This document shows, piece by piece, positions 41,805 to 49,733 of a stretch of 64,000 nt of DNA (position 1 is its first letter; each line of letters begins with the position of its first letter). The DNA comes from Sulfurimonas sp. GTDB taxonomy: Bacteria; Campylobacterota; Campylobacteria; Campylobacterales; Sulfurimonadaceae. Both the position numbers and the translations under genes were made by a program. The stretch is taken from NCBI GenBank assembly GCA_028687935.1, contig JAQTZE010000001.1, forward strand, positions 248,001 through 312,000. The letters are read 5' to 3'. The notes below the pieces were generated by a model that searched no databases, was not told the origin of the DNA, and saw only the letters and a list, made by a program, of their open reading frames with translations.

Positions 41805-43529
41805 TTATAAGTGTAATTTTGAGTGGAAGTACTCATCAATATTGAAATAAACTTCACCGTTTCTATTTTTAAATGTAAGCAGGGACTTATTGAGTCCTTT
41901 GATATTTTTTATACCCATAACTGCCAACACAACTTTCATATTTTTTACAAGATTGAGATGGTAGTTGCCTATCTCTTTTCCTTCCTTGATAACCAAATAT
42001 GAAGCTCTGCGTTTCTCATCTTGAGTAGCCATACCGACAGGGCAGATATGCGAACCAAAGCCAGAGCACATACGCGCTCGAATGCATCCACCACTCATCA
42101 TAAAACCGCGGGCAATCCCAATGGCATCTGCACCCATACTCATCGTGATTATAACATCATCTGGTGTCAGTATCTTGCCACTTGCGATAATTTTTACATC
42201 TTGACGTAAATCATACTTGCGAAGCATACTATCAAGAACATAAAGTGCATTGTTTGTTGTCATGCCTACAGACTCCATAAGCTCAAGAGGTGCTGTAGCA
42301 CTACCACCTTCGCCGCTGTCTATAGTGATAAAATCAGGAAGATTTTTGCCCTCTTTTTTACGGTTTGCCATCTCAGTCACCATCTGCTCGACCGCATGCG
42401 CATCAGAGATAACGATCTTAAAACCAACAGGTTTTTGAGAGAGTTTTTGCAGAGTCTCAACAAAATCAAGTAAATGTCCCGTTGTATCTGCATAAGGAAA
42501 ACGGTTAGGAGAGAAGATGTCTTTGCCCTCGGGAACACCTCTGTAGTAAGCGATATCTGCAGTTACTTTGCTTCCTGCAAGTTTACCGCCTGTTTGTTTT
42601 GCTCCTTGAGCAATTTTAATCTCTGTCATGCGACAAAAAGTCATTACTTTTTGGTACTTTAGTGGATCAAAAGCTCCGTTTATGTCGCGTACACCGTAAA
42701 GACCTGAGCTCATCTGAAAAATCATATTTGGTATATCGCTTGGTACTTCTTTGGGGAAAACCGCCAAAGGTGCATCCCATTTTACTCGAAAGAGTACATG
42801 CGATGCTGTGTCATAAATATAAGTATTTTGCGTTTTTTTATTGAGCAAGAAAGTTCTATACCATTTTAGAGCAATTTTACGGTTGAGCACATCTCCTATT
42901 TTGAAGATAAACTCTGCCATTTTTGTTGTTTGAACAATTTCTAAATAGTCACAATTTTTCAAGTCTGGCTTGTGTGTATAGAGATGGTTTGAAGTGAGAG
43001 AACCTTCTCCTGTATTAATTGTTAGGTTTGTGCTTGCTCCTGCGATAGAAAAAGCACGAATTGCTTCAGGGCTAAGAGACCCATCACTCATTGCAGAGCG
43101 TATGATAGGTGTATGCGATGTAAATGGATACTCTCTTTTTTCTCCAAAAACAACACTTACATCTTCATCTACTTCATCCTCATTTAGCACGTTTGAAACA
43201 TGCTTGATGATAAATCTTGAACTTGAAAAAGGCTGTGATACTGAAAATGACTGATAATTAGGTACATCTTTTGCAGCTTTATAGACCCAATCTACCTTGT
43301 CTTTAGACTCATAAAAAGTCTCTTGCGCAAAATATTGACGTAGCGGTTCTCTTAATGCTTCAAAAAGGTAACGAAAACGTCCTATCACAGGATAATTTAT
43401 CAAAAGTGCATGTTTTCTTTGGATATATTTGTCATACACATAGAGCAGGGTGATAAGAATAAAAAGAGCTAAAAGAATAAATTCTATAAACTCCAACATA
43501 TGTGCAACAAGCATATTTAACAGTTCCAA
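41805..43529 (-). CDS. Membrane-anchored glutamate synthase-like FMN protein
   Basis: 574 residues if the TTG at 43529 is used (GAGG eight bases upstream); ATG at 43514 is an alternative. A membrane helix lies at ~12-30 (EFIEFILLALFILITLLYVY). The rest is the GltS-type TIM barrel: GSLSPEAIRAFSIAG, GVRDINGAFD, SGEGGSATAPLELMESVG and ADAIGIARGFMMSGGCIRARMC with HICPVGMATQD, giving FMN and 3Fe-4S sites. No amidotransferase domain is present, so its physiological reaction is unknown; a true gltBD pair is also in this window. It is inserted between hisS and speA. Confidence 0.82.
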   Translation of the reverse strand: MELLNMLVAHMLEFIEFILLALFILITLLYVYDKYIQRKHALLINYPVIGRFRYLFEALREPLRQYFAQETFYESKDKVDWVYKAAKDVPNYQSFSVSQPFSSSRFIIKHVSNVLNEDEVDEDVSVVFGEKREYPFTSHTPIIRSAMSDGSLSPEAIRAFSIAGASTNLTINTGEGSLTSNHLYTHKPDLKNCDYLEIVQTTKMAEFIFKIGDVLNRKIALKWYRTFLLNKKTQNTYIYDTASHVLFRVKWDAPLAVFPKEVPSDIPNMIFQMSSGLYGVRDINGAFDPLKYQKVMTFCRMTEIKIAQGAKQTGGKLAGSKVTADIAYYRGVPEGKDIFSPNRFPYADTTGHLLDFVETLQKLSQKPVGFKIVISDAHAVEQMVTEMANRKKEGKNLPDFITIDSGEGGSATAPLELMESVGMTTNNALYVLDSMLRKYDLRQDVKIIASGKILTPDDVIITMSMGADAIGIARGFMMSGGCIRARMCSGFGSHICPVGMATQDEKRRASYLVIKEGKEIGNYHLNLVKNMKVVLAVMGIKNIKGLNKSLLTFKNRNGEVYFNIDEYFHSKLHL

Positions 43530-44741
43530 TTAAAAGTCCTCAACCTTAATCGTTGTCTCTGCCTTATTTTCTAGATCTTTTACCCAAATTGTGCCGTCAT
43601 TTCTCTCATTCTCACCGACAACACAACAAAATCTTGCGTTTACTTTATCGGCACCCTTAAGGTGGTTTTTGAGGTTTTTAGATTTGTACTCGACATTGAC
43701 TTTTGCATCTTTTCTTTTTTGATGAGCCAGAGTTACAATCATATCTATAGCTTCATCATCCATAGCACCAAGATAATATCCTTCGCGTTTACTCTCAGGC
43801 ATCACGATAAGCTCCAAAAGTCTCTCAATACCCATAGCAAAACCAACCGCAGGTGTCGCTTTTCCATCTAAAAACTCTACAAGTCTGTCATAGCGTCCGC
43901 CACCTGTAATAGCACTTTGGCTTCCTATATTGTCACTGACAAACTCAAACGCAGTCTTTGAATAGTAATCAAGCCCACGAACAAGGTTTGTATCGATCTC
44001 ATATTTGATGTTATTCTGGTCTAAAATAGTCTTGAGTTTGTCAAAATCACTCTGGCAACCCGCACAAAGATTATCAAGAAGTTTGGGTGCATTGAGATAT
44101 AAACTTTGGCATTTTTCATTTTTACAGTCTAAAACGCGGATAGGATTTGTCAGCTTTCTTCTTTGGCAATCTTCACATATCTCATCTTCACAACTCTCTA
44201 TAAACTTCACAAGACTCTCACGGTACGCAGGCATACAGTTTTGATCACCAAGAGAGTTGAGCTGCAGTCTGTAGCCGATTCCAAGCGCGCTTAAAATATC
44301 ACTTGCCATCATAATCATATTTGCATCTTCATAAACGCTATCGACTCCAAAACTCTCCACTCCAAACTGATGGAACTGTCTTAGACGGCCTTTTTGAGGT
44401 CTTTCATAACGAAACATTGCTCCATGGTAGTAAAATCTATGAACACCACCAGCTTTATCAAGTTTTTTCTGTACAAAAGCACGGACAACGCCTGCAGTTC
44501 CTTCTGGACGAAGGCATACATCGTTTTCACCTTTGTCGATAAACTGATACATCTCTTTTCCGACAATATCACTTGATTCACCAACGCTGCGTTTAAAGAG
44601 CGCTGTCTCTTCTAAAAGTGGCGTTTGTACAAAGTGAAAACCATATTTTTTTGCTATCTCTGTTGCAGTCGTTATAAAGTAGGTGAACCTCTCATAATCC
44701 TCTGCTAAAATATCGTTCATTCCCCGTAGTGAGCTAATCAT
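43530..44741 (-). CDS. hisS: Histidine-tRNA ligase
   Basis: 403 residues, class II synthetase. Motif 2 reads YYHGAMFRYERPQKGRLRQFHQFGVE; RPEGTAGVVRAF precedes it, and the His-specific motif is LVRGLDYYSKTAFEF. GFAMGIERL is motif 3. A CxxC-rich insertion (CEDEICEDCQ, CKNEKCQ, CAGCQ) around 165-225 could bind zinc, as in a number of bacterial HisRS. It overlaps tmk by 8 bases. Confidence 0.96.
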   Translation of the reverse strand: MISSLRGMNDILAEDYERFTYFITTATEIAKKYGFHFVQTPLLEETALFKRSVGESSDIVGKEMYQFIDKGENDVCLRPEGTAGVVRAFVQKKLDKAGGVHRFYYHGAMFRYERPQKGRLRQFHQFGVESFGVDSVYEDANMIMMASDILSALGIGYRLQLNSLGDQNCMPAYRESLVKFIESCEDEICEDCQRRKLTNPIRVLDCKNEKCQSLYLNAPKLLDNLCAGCQSDFDKLKTILDQNNIKYEIDTNLVRGLDYYSKTAFEFVSDNIGSQSAITGGGRYDRLVEFLDGKATPAVGFAMGIERLLELIVMPESKREGYYLGAMDDEAIDMIVTLAHQKRKDAKVNVEYKSKNLKNHLKGADKVNARFCCVVGENERNDGTIWVKDLENKAETTIKVEDF

Positions 44742-45318
44742 TTCTGTCCTTCATATTGTTTAGTATTTGCTGTGTTATAGCTTCTCTAGTTTGTGTGGCA
44801 TCAATCTCTACAAGTTCAATATCTAGTAGATGTGCAGCTTTGATAAGCGCTTCTTGTATCTTCAAAAGATACTCACTTCCACGAAGTTCTATCCCATCTA
44901 GCTCTTTTTGAGAGAGTCTAAACGCAAGCTCTTTTTGTGTAAGTTTAAGTAAAAAAACCTTCTGCGGATAGATACCGTTTGTAGCAAATTTATTGAGATG
45001 AACTATCTCTGTTTCACTGATATCACCTTGTATCAAAGCATATGCTACACCACTCACAACACTTCTATCTGAGATGATCAGTTTGTCTAAATTTGGTTCA
45101 ATAACTTCTTTTATATGCTCTGCACGATCAGCTAAAAAGAGGAGAAATTCTGCTTTTTTACTCTGCGTTTTAGCGCTGAGCACCATCTCTCTTATCTCTT
45201 TTCCAATAGCTGTGGCACCTGGTTCTTTTGTGATAATAGCATCTGGAAAATGAGAAGAGAGTGCGGCAATTTGTGTACTTTTACCGGCAGTATCTATGCC
45301 CTCTATTGTAAAGTACAT
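44734..45318 (-). CDS. tmk: Thymidylate kinase
   Basis: 194 residues. P-loop IEGIDTAGKSTQI (a variant with Thr where EGxDGxGKS has Gly), the DR(Y/S) segment ISDRSVVSGVAYA and a short LID. It phosphorylates dTMP to dTDP. It overlaps coaD by 16 bases and hisS by 8, so it is translated as part of the operon. Confidence 0.92.
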   Translation of the reverse strand: MYFTIEGIDTAGKSTQIAALSSHFPDAIITKEPGATAIGKEIREMVLSAKTQSKKAEFLLFLADRAEHIKEVIEPNLDKLIISDRSVVSGVAYALIQGDISETEIVHLNKFATNGIYPQKVFLLKLTQKELAFRLSQKELDGIELRGSEYLLKIQEALIKAAHLLDIELVEIDATQTREAITQQILNNMKDRND

Positions 45319-45797
45319 GAAGTCATACTCCCTATGATTTTTTGTACCTCTTGTGGCAGAAGGTGTTCTGTTTTTCCATTAAATTTGAGAAGATTTCGCA
45401 CGATTGAAGAGCTGATAAACGCATGTTTGAGTTTTGGCATGAGATAGACTGTCTCTATCGTGTCATCGAGGGAGTTATTGAGATATCCAAGTTGCAGTTC
45501 ATATTCAAAATCACTGACAGCACGAAGTCCGCGGATAAGTATACTTGCTCCATGCGTTTTTGCAAGTTCAACAGTAAGATTGTCAAAACCTACGACGCGA
45601 ACATTTTTGAGCCCCTTAACAGACTCTTCTACCATCTCTATGCGCTCATGCAGGGTAAACATAGGCTGTTTATCTTGAGAGATTGCAACAGCGATGATTA
45701 CCTCATCAAAAAGCCCTAAGGCACGCTCTATGATATCAAAGTGACCATTTGTGATAGGATCAAAAGTTCCTGGATAGAGTGCGATTTTATGTGTCAT
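45303..45797 (-). CDS. coaD: Pantetheine-phosphate adenylyltransferase
   Basis: 164 residues from the second of two adjacent ATGs (45797; the first is at 45800) after AAGGCAAG. A longer upstream frame lacks family similarity and overlaps ubiX, so I reject it. Nucleotidyltransferase motif ALYPGTFDPITNGHFDIIE (TxGH-type) and the C-terminal SSSIVRNLLKF match CoaD. It makes dephospho-CoA from 4'-phosphopantetheine. Confidence 0.95.
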   Translation of the reverse strand: MTHKIALYPGTFDPITNGHFDIIERALGLFDEVIIAVAISQDKQPMFTLHERIEMVEESVKGLKNVRVVGFDNLTVELAKTHGASILIRGLRAVSDFEYELQLGYLNNSLDDTIETVYLMPKLKHAFISSSIVRNLLKFNGKTEHLLPQEVQKIIGSMTSCTLQ

Positions 45798-45810
45798 CAT
45801 TTCTTGCCTT

Positions 45811-46332
45811 TTATTCCCATCTTTTGTAGAGCGTATTTTCGATACCAAGAAGATCGAACCATTTACCGATGATAAAGTTTTCCATCTCTTCAAGTGTCTG
45901 CTGCTCAGAGTAATAGGCCATTACTGGTGGAGCTATTATTATGCCTAGGCTTGCGAGTTTATGCATATTTTCTAAGGCTATAGCAGAAAAAGGCATTTCA
46001 CGTGGAGCGAGAATGAGTTTTTTGTGCTCTTTTATCATGACACTTGCACAACGCGTAATTAGGTTGTCTGAGATTCCGCAGGCAATTTTTGCAAGGGTGT
46101 TCATACTGCATGGGGCTATAATCATAGCATCGACCCCAAATGAACCTGAAGCTATACTCGCTGCAATATTCTCATTTTTATGCGTTGTGACATTTTTCAT
46201 CTCTTTATGCATAACGACTTGAGAATTTTTGGACATAATGAAGTGTTTTTCAATACTTTGGGGAAGAAGTTCAAGCGTCTTCAAACCGAGGTTTACCCCG
46301 CTTGCTCCGCTTGTTGCTACAACTATTTTCAA
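45811..46332 (-). CDS. ubiX: Flavin prenyltransferase UbiX
   Basis: 173 residues. N-terminal VATSGASGVNLGLKTLELL binds FMN phosphate; DAMIIAPCSMNTLAKIACG, LILAPREMPFSAIALENMHKL and IIAPPVMAYY follow, all typical of UbiX/Pad1. It makes prenylated FMN, the cofactor of UbiD-type decarboxylases. No ubiD is in the window. It overlaps flgA by 4 bases. Confidence 0.9.
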   Translation of the reverse strand: MKIVVATSGASGVNLGLKTLELLPQSIEKHFIMSKNSQVVMHKEMKNVTTHKNENIAASIASGSFGVDAMIIAPCSMNTLAKIACGISDNLITRCASVMIKEHKKLILAPREMPFSAIALENMHKLASLGIIIAPPVMAYYSEQQTLEEMENFIIGKWFDLLGIENTLYKRWE

Positions 46333-47198
46333 ATCGCTTCTCCTCTATTTTTACCCGTTACTTTTATCTTTATCTTTGTACCATTTTGCTTCTGGACTTC
46401 AATGATCTGCTCATAGACACCATCTTCGAGTGCCTCGGCAGAAAAAGAGATGCTCATATTGTCACTTTTTAATAAAACATTTATACTTTCACCGCGTCGA
46501 ATCAGGGCAAGCTCGACAATATCTCTTGAAGTTAAAAGAGTGCCTTTTTTTATATTATGCTTGCTCTGCAAAGTGCCATTTGCTATATTTTGCAGTGGCT
46601 GTGCGCGAAATTTGTCGAGAATTATACTCTTTTTTAGTGTGTTTATAGAAGAGAGTTCGGTATTTCTTTTGATGCCATCACGCGCCAAATAGACATCAAT
46701 TTGTGCTTTTATAATGAAATCAAAGAATATTTTCTTTCTCTCATTCGTTTTTATGTAGCAAGCACCCTGATTTTTGAGATGACTTTTTGATTGCATCTCT
46801 ACAGTAAACTCTTTTGGGAGAGATTCAAGATATCCTCTTGGGTGGAGTTCAAGACTTTGAATATCTATCTGTTTATAGCGTTTTTTAAATATTTTTTTTA
46901 TCTCTTCTTCTATTGGACTCATATCTATCGTAGATTGTTTTGTAAACTGTATATACTCACTGTTTGACTTGAGATCTTTATAGCCATGCGCTACAAGTAG
47001 ATCTATGAGCTCTTGTGATGGAATTCTTTTTGAATATCTCCCCTCCGTTATTTCATAAAGAAGGAGATTATTGGAAGTATCTGGAAATATAGAAGAGAGG
47101 CTGATCTCATTTGAAGGAATATAGTACTCACTTTTGAGGACAATACTTGCAAAGAGTGGTAGTGAAAAGAGTAAAAATAGGAGAATTTTTATAAACAT
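46329..47198 (-). CDS. flgA: Flagellar P-ring assembly chaperone FlgA
   Basis: 289 residues with a signal sequence (LLFLLFSLPLFASIV). The C-terminal SAF-type domain is recognisable: FRAQPLQNIANGTLQSKHNIKKGTLLTS in two parts, then ALIRRGESINVLLKS and GVYEQIIEVQKQNG. FlgA acts in the periplasm to assist FlgI P-ring assembly. It heads the long minus-strand operon, and a -10 TAGAAT with TGC extension lies at 47228-47233. It is transcribed from a vegetative-type rather than sigma-54-type promoter. Confidence 0.88.
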   Translation of the reverse strand: MFIKILLFLLFSLPLFASIVLKSEYYIPSNEISLSSIFPDTSNNLLLYEITEGRYSKRIPSQELIDLLVAHGYKDLKSNSEYIQFTKQSTIDMSPIEEEIKKIFKKRYKQIDIQSLELHPRGYLESLPKEFTVEMQSKSHLKNQGACYIKTNERKKIFFDFIIKAQIDVYLARDGIKRNTELSSINTLKKSIILDKFRAQPLQNIANGTLQSKHNIKKGTLLTSRDIVELALIRRGESINVLLKSDNMSISFSAEALEDGVYEQIIEVQKQNGTKIKIKVTGKNRGEAI

Positions 47199-47227
47199 TA
47201 CATTCGCTTTAAATTATTTTTGAGTTT

Positions 47228-47233
47228 ATTCTA
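47228..47233 (-). promoter_or_regulatory. Extended -10 element for the flgA operon
   Basis: Minus strand TGCTAGAATAAAC, 29 bases upstream of the flgA ATG. The 109-base space to the tRNA gene holds nothing else I can support. Confidence 0.5.
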
Positions 47234-47307
47234 GCATTATTTTCGTGTGAAATATTAATGAGAAAGTAAATATTATAGGGGAATTTATTGTATGATTTTT
47301 ATCTTTG

Positions 47308-47391
47308 TGGTACCAGAGAGGGGATTCGAACCCCTAAGCCTCGCAGCATCCGATTTTGAATCGGACGTGTATACCATTCCACCACTCTGGC
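47308..47391 (-). tRNA. tRNA-Leu (anticodon CAA)
   Basis: 84-base cloverleaf on the minus strand with encoded CCA (47308-47310). Acceptor GCCAGAG / CTCTGGT (first pair G-T), anticodon stem TCCGA / TCGGA with loop TTCAAAA giving CAA, a 13-base variable arm typical of class II tRNA, and T-arm AGGGG-TTCGAAT-CCCCT. It reads UUG leucine codons. Confidence 0.93.
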
Positions 47392-47456
47392 AAAGAAGCG
47401 AAATGATAGTGAGTTAATACTTAAAAGTAAATAACATTTTGACGATTTATGAAGTA

Positions 47457-47472
47457 TGGAACTTTTATTGCT
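47457..47472 (+). promoter_or_regulatory. Sigma-54 promoter of flgL
   Basis: TGGAAC-TTTTA-TTGCT: GG and GC with exact 10-base spacing and a near-consensus -12. Expected transcription start near 47483, 30 bases before the flgL ATG; a TTTGGAGG Shine-Dalgarno follows. Confidence 0.85.
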
Positions 47473-47512
47473 AGAAAAATAAAAGAAATTAAACAATTTT
47501 TGGAGGCTTATC

Positions 47513-49630
47513 ATGCGAGTAACATCAAGTACTTATTATGACAATCTTTTTGCACAGAGTAATTCAAAGCTAAGTAATAACCTTTTTGACGTTAATAAAC
47601 AGATTGCTTCAGGACTAAAAATCCAGTATGCGGGTGATGATATCGCTACTTTTGTCGGCACTATGCAGCTAGACAATGAGATGACGACACTCTCACAAAT
47701 CAAACAAAGTGCAGAGAGTGGCTATAAAATATCCAATCAGACAGATACGATTTTAAATGACTTTGAAACCTCTATGGATAGAATGCGTACGCTTATGATA
47801 AACGCAGCCAATGCCTCGCATAGTACTACTTCTCGTGATGCTTTAGCTGCAGAAATGAGAGGTCTTGAGAGTCATTTAAAAAATCTTGCAAACACTTCTA
47901 TCAATGGACAATTTCTATTTTCAGGTACAGCAGTAGCTACAAAACCTATAAGTGATGATGGAACTTATAATGGTAATAGTGGCTCTTTAAATGCGTTTTT
48001 AGGTTCACAATCGCAACAACAATACAATCTTAGTGGAGCGGAACTCTTTTTAGGAGAAGACATACTTACTTCAAGAATGGTGACGACAAATGTTTCCAAT
48101 GTAAATTTAAGTGCAAAGTATCCTGACTTTACAGATTCTTCTGTGACAGGAACTCCTTTTGTTATTACAGCCGATGACACTATTCGTGATCTCATGGGAG
48201 ATACAGACAATGTTGTAGATACAGCAAATGCAAAACACTACTTTTATGTCCGTGGTGTAACAAGTGATGGCACTGCGTTTAATAAACAAATTCCTCCACT
48301 CAAAGATGATACTAAAATAGATGAACTCTTGACACAAATAGGGAGCTTGTACGGAAATACACCAAATCTAAAAGTTGTCAACGTAAATATCAATGCTTCT
48401 GGCGAGATAGTCATAGAAGACAAGATGAAAGGCTCGAGTAAACTAGATTTTCATATGGTTGGTGCAGTAGATTTTAGTGGTGGTGCTGCAGCGAATGTAA
48501 CCAATATAGATGCTCTTGATGATGGGGAAACAAATTTTGATCAAATAATTTATAAAGATGAAACTACTGGTCTGCCTCTCAGTACTGCAACAAATCCAAA
48601 TCTTTATGTTAAAGAGTTTGTAAAGTCTTCTTTTACTGCAGCAACAGGAGCAACTTCAAATATAGAAGGATTGCTTTATGATAGAGTTGCGTTTAGTAAA
48701 AGTGGTTCTACACTTTCCTCAAATGTGACGCAAGTACTTAAAGATGGTAACGCTTTTGCATCTCCTTCCACAAAACTCTCAGAAGTAGCAGATCTTTCTC
48801 AAGCAAATGCCGGAACGTTGAATGGAACACAGCTCTTACTTACTGGAACAACTACTAGTGGTGCTGCGTTTAACGTGCAAGTAGATTTAAATAGTGCAGG
48901 TTCAACTTTTTCTCTTGATGGTGGAACTACAAATTATAATATTTACAACATGGCTACTCCAGCAAGAGCTGCTGTCGCCGCAGATGAAATGACTTACCAA
49001 CAACTTCTTGATGTTGTAAATTTAGCTGTAGGTGGTATAACACCCTCTGGGGCCGCAGCGACAGACTACGATGCAGCTATTGAAGCATCAAAACTTCTCT
49101 CAAATACAACCCTCAGTTATGATGGAAAACTCAAAATTACAGATTTAACATCAAGCGATACACAAGCAAGTTTTGCTATGTATGACTCAAACAGCGGCAA
49201 CTTTGGTGGAGCCTCATCTGCTATGACATTTCAAGCTAATAATGCGCTCACAATAACAGACCCAAAAACAGACTTCTTTAAAAGCATCGATGAGATGATT
49301 AAAGCAGTTGAAGAGCAAAAAATATATCCAGATGCTACAAGTGGTGATCCAAGAAACGCAGGTATACAAAATGCGATTGCGATGATGGATAATCTTCAAA
49401 CACATATACAAAGATCTCACTCCAAAGTCGGAGCGCAATCAAATGCACTAACAAAATCTGTAGAGCGTACAGAGATATTAGAAATTAGCACAATGTCGCT
49501 ACGATCTTCTATTATAGATACGGATTTGGCTGAATCTTCACTCCAACTCTCGCAACTTTCACTCAACTATCAAGCGATGCTTTCGATGGTCAGTAAAGTT
49601 TCAAAACTAAGTCTGGTGAACTATCTCTAA
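47513..49630 (+). CDS. flgL: Flagellar hook-filament junction protein FlgL
   Basis: 705 residues, much longer than enterobacterial FlgL (317) as usual in Campylobacterota. Conserved flagellin-like ends: MRVTSSTYYDNLFAQSNSKL, IASGLKIQYAGDDI and DRMRTLMINAANASHS in the N-terminal ~140, and SKVGAQSNALTKSVERTEI, SLRSSIIDTDLAES, SLNYQAMLSMVSKVSKLSLV at the end. The ~450-residue centre is Gly/Thr/Ser-rich, the surface-exposed variable region. Expressed from a sigma-54 promoter. It joins hook to filament outside the cell. Confidence 0.93.
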   Translation: MRVTSSTYYDNLFAQSNSKLSNNLFDVNKQIASGLKIQYAGDDIATFVGTMQLDNEMTTLSQIKQSAESGYKISNQTDTILNDFETSMDRMRTLMINAANASHSTTSRDALAAEMRGLESHLKNLANTSINGQFLFSGTAVATKPISDDGTYNGNSGSLNAFLGSQSQQQYNLSGAELFLGEDILTSRMVTTNVSNVNLSAKYPDFTDSSVTGTPFVITADDTIRDLMGDTDNVVDTANAKHYFYVRGVTSDGTAFNKQIPPLKDDTKIDELLTQIGSLYGNTPNLKVVNVNINASGEIVIEDKMKGSSKLDFHMVGAVDFSGGAAANVTNIDALDDGETNFDQIIYKDETTGLPLSTATNPNLYVKEFVKSSFTAATGATSNIEGLLYDRVAFSKSGSTLSSNVTQVLKDGNAFASPSTKLSEVADLSQANAGTLNGTQLLLTGTTTSGAAFNVQVDLNSAGSTFSLDGGTTNYNIYNMATPARAAVAADEMTYQQLLDVVNLAVGGITPSGAAATDYDAAIEASKLLSNTTLSYDGKLKITDLTSSDTQASFAMYDSNSGNFGGASSAMTFQANNALTITDPKTDFFKSIDEMIKAVEEQKIYPDATSGDPRNAGIQNAIAMMDNLQTHIQRSHSKVGAQSNALTKSVERTEILEISTMSLRSSIIDTDLAESSLQLSQLSLNYQAMLSMVSKVSKLSLVNYL

Positions 49631-49672
49631 ATCTTCATTTTAAATATGTCAAAATGCCAAAAAAGTCCGTTG

Positions 49673-49688
49673 TGGAACATTTTTGGCT
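49673..49688 (+). promoter_or_regulatory. Sigma-54-like site in front of ftsK
   Basis: TGGAAC-ATTTT-TGGCT. GG and GC are correctly spaced; one mismatch in the -12 element (TTGC to TGGC). Expected start at about 49700, 34 bases before the TTG start of ftsK. It shares TGGAAC with the two stronger sites in the window. Confidence 0.4.
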
Positions 49689-49733
49689 ATACTTCCTCTT
49701 TATATATATCATCTATTTTTAAGGCTTATACGT

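Noticed and set aside
45798..45893. N-terminal extension of coaD
   Set aside because: Overlaps ubiX, has no CoaD similarity; the start with AAGGCAAG at 45797-45800 fits the family length.
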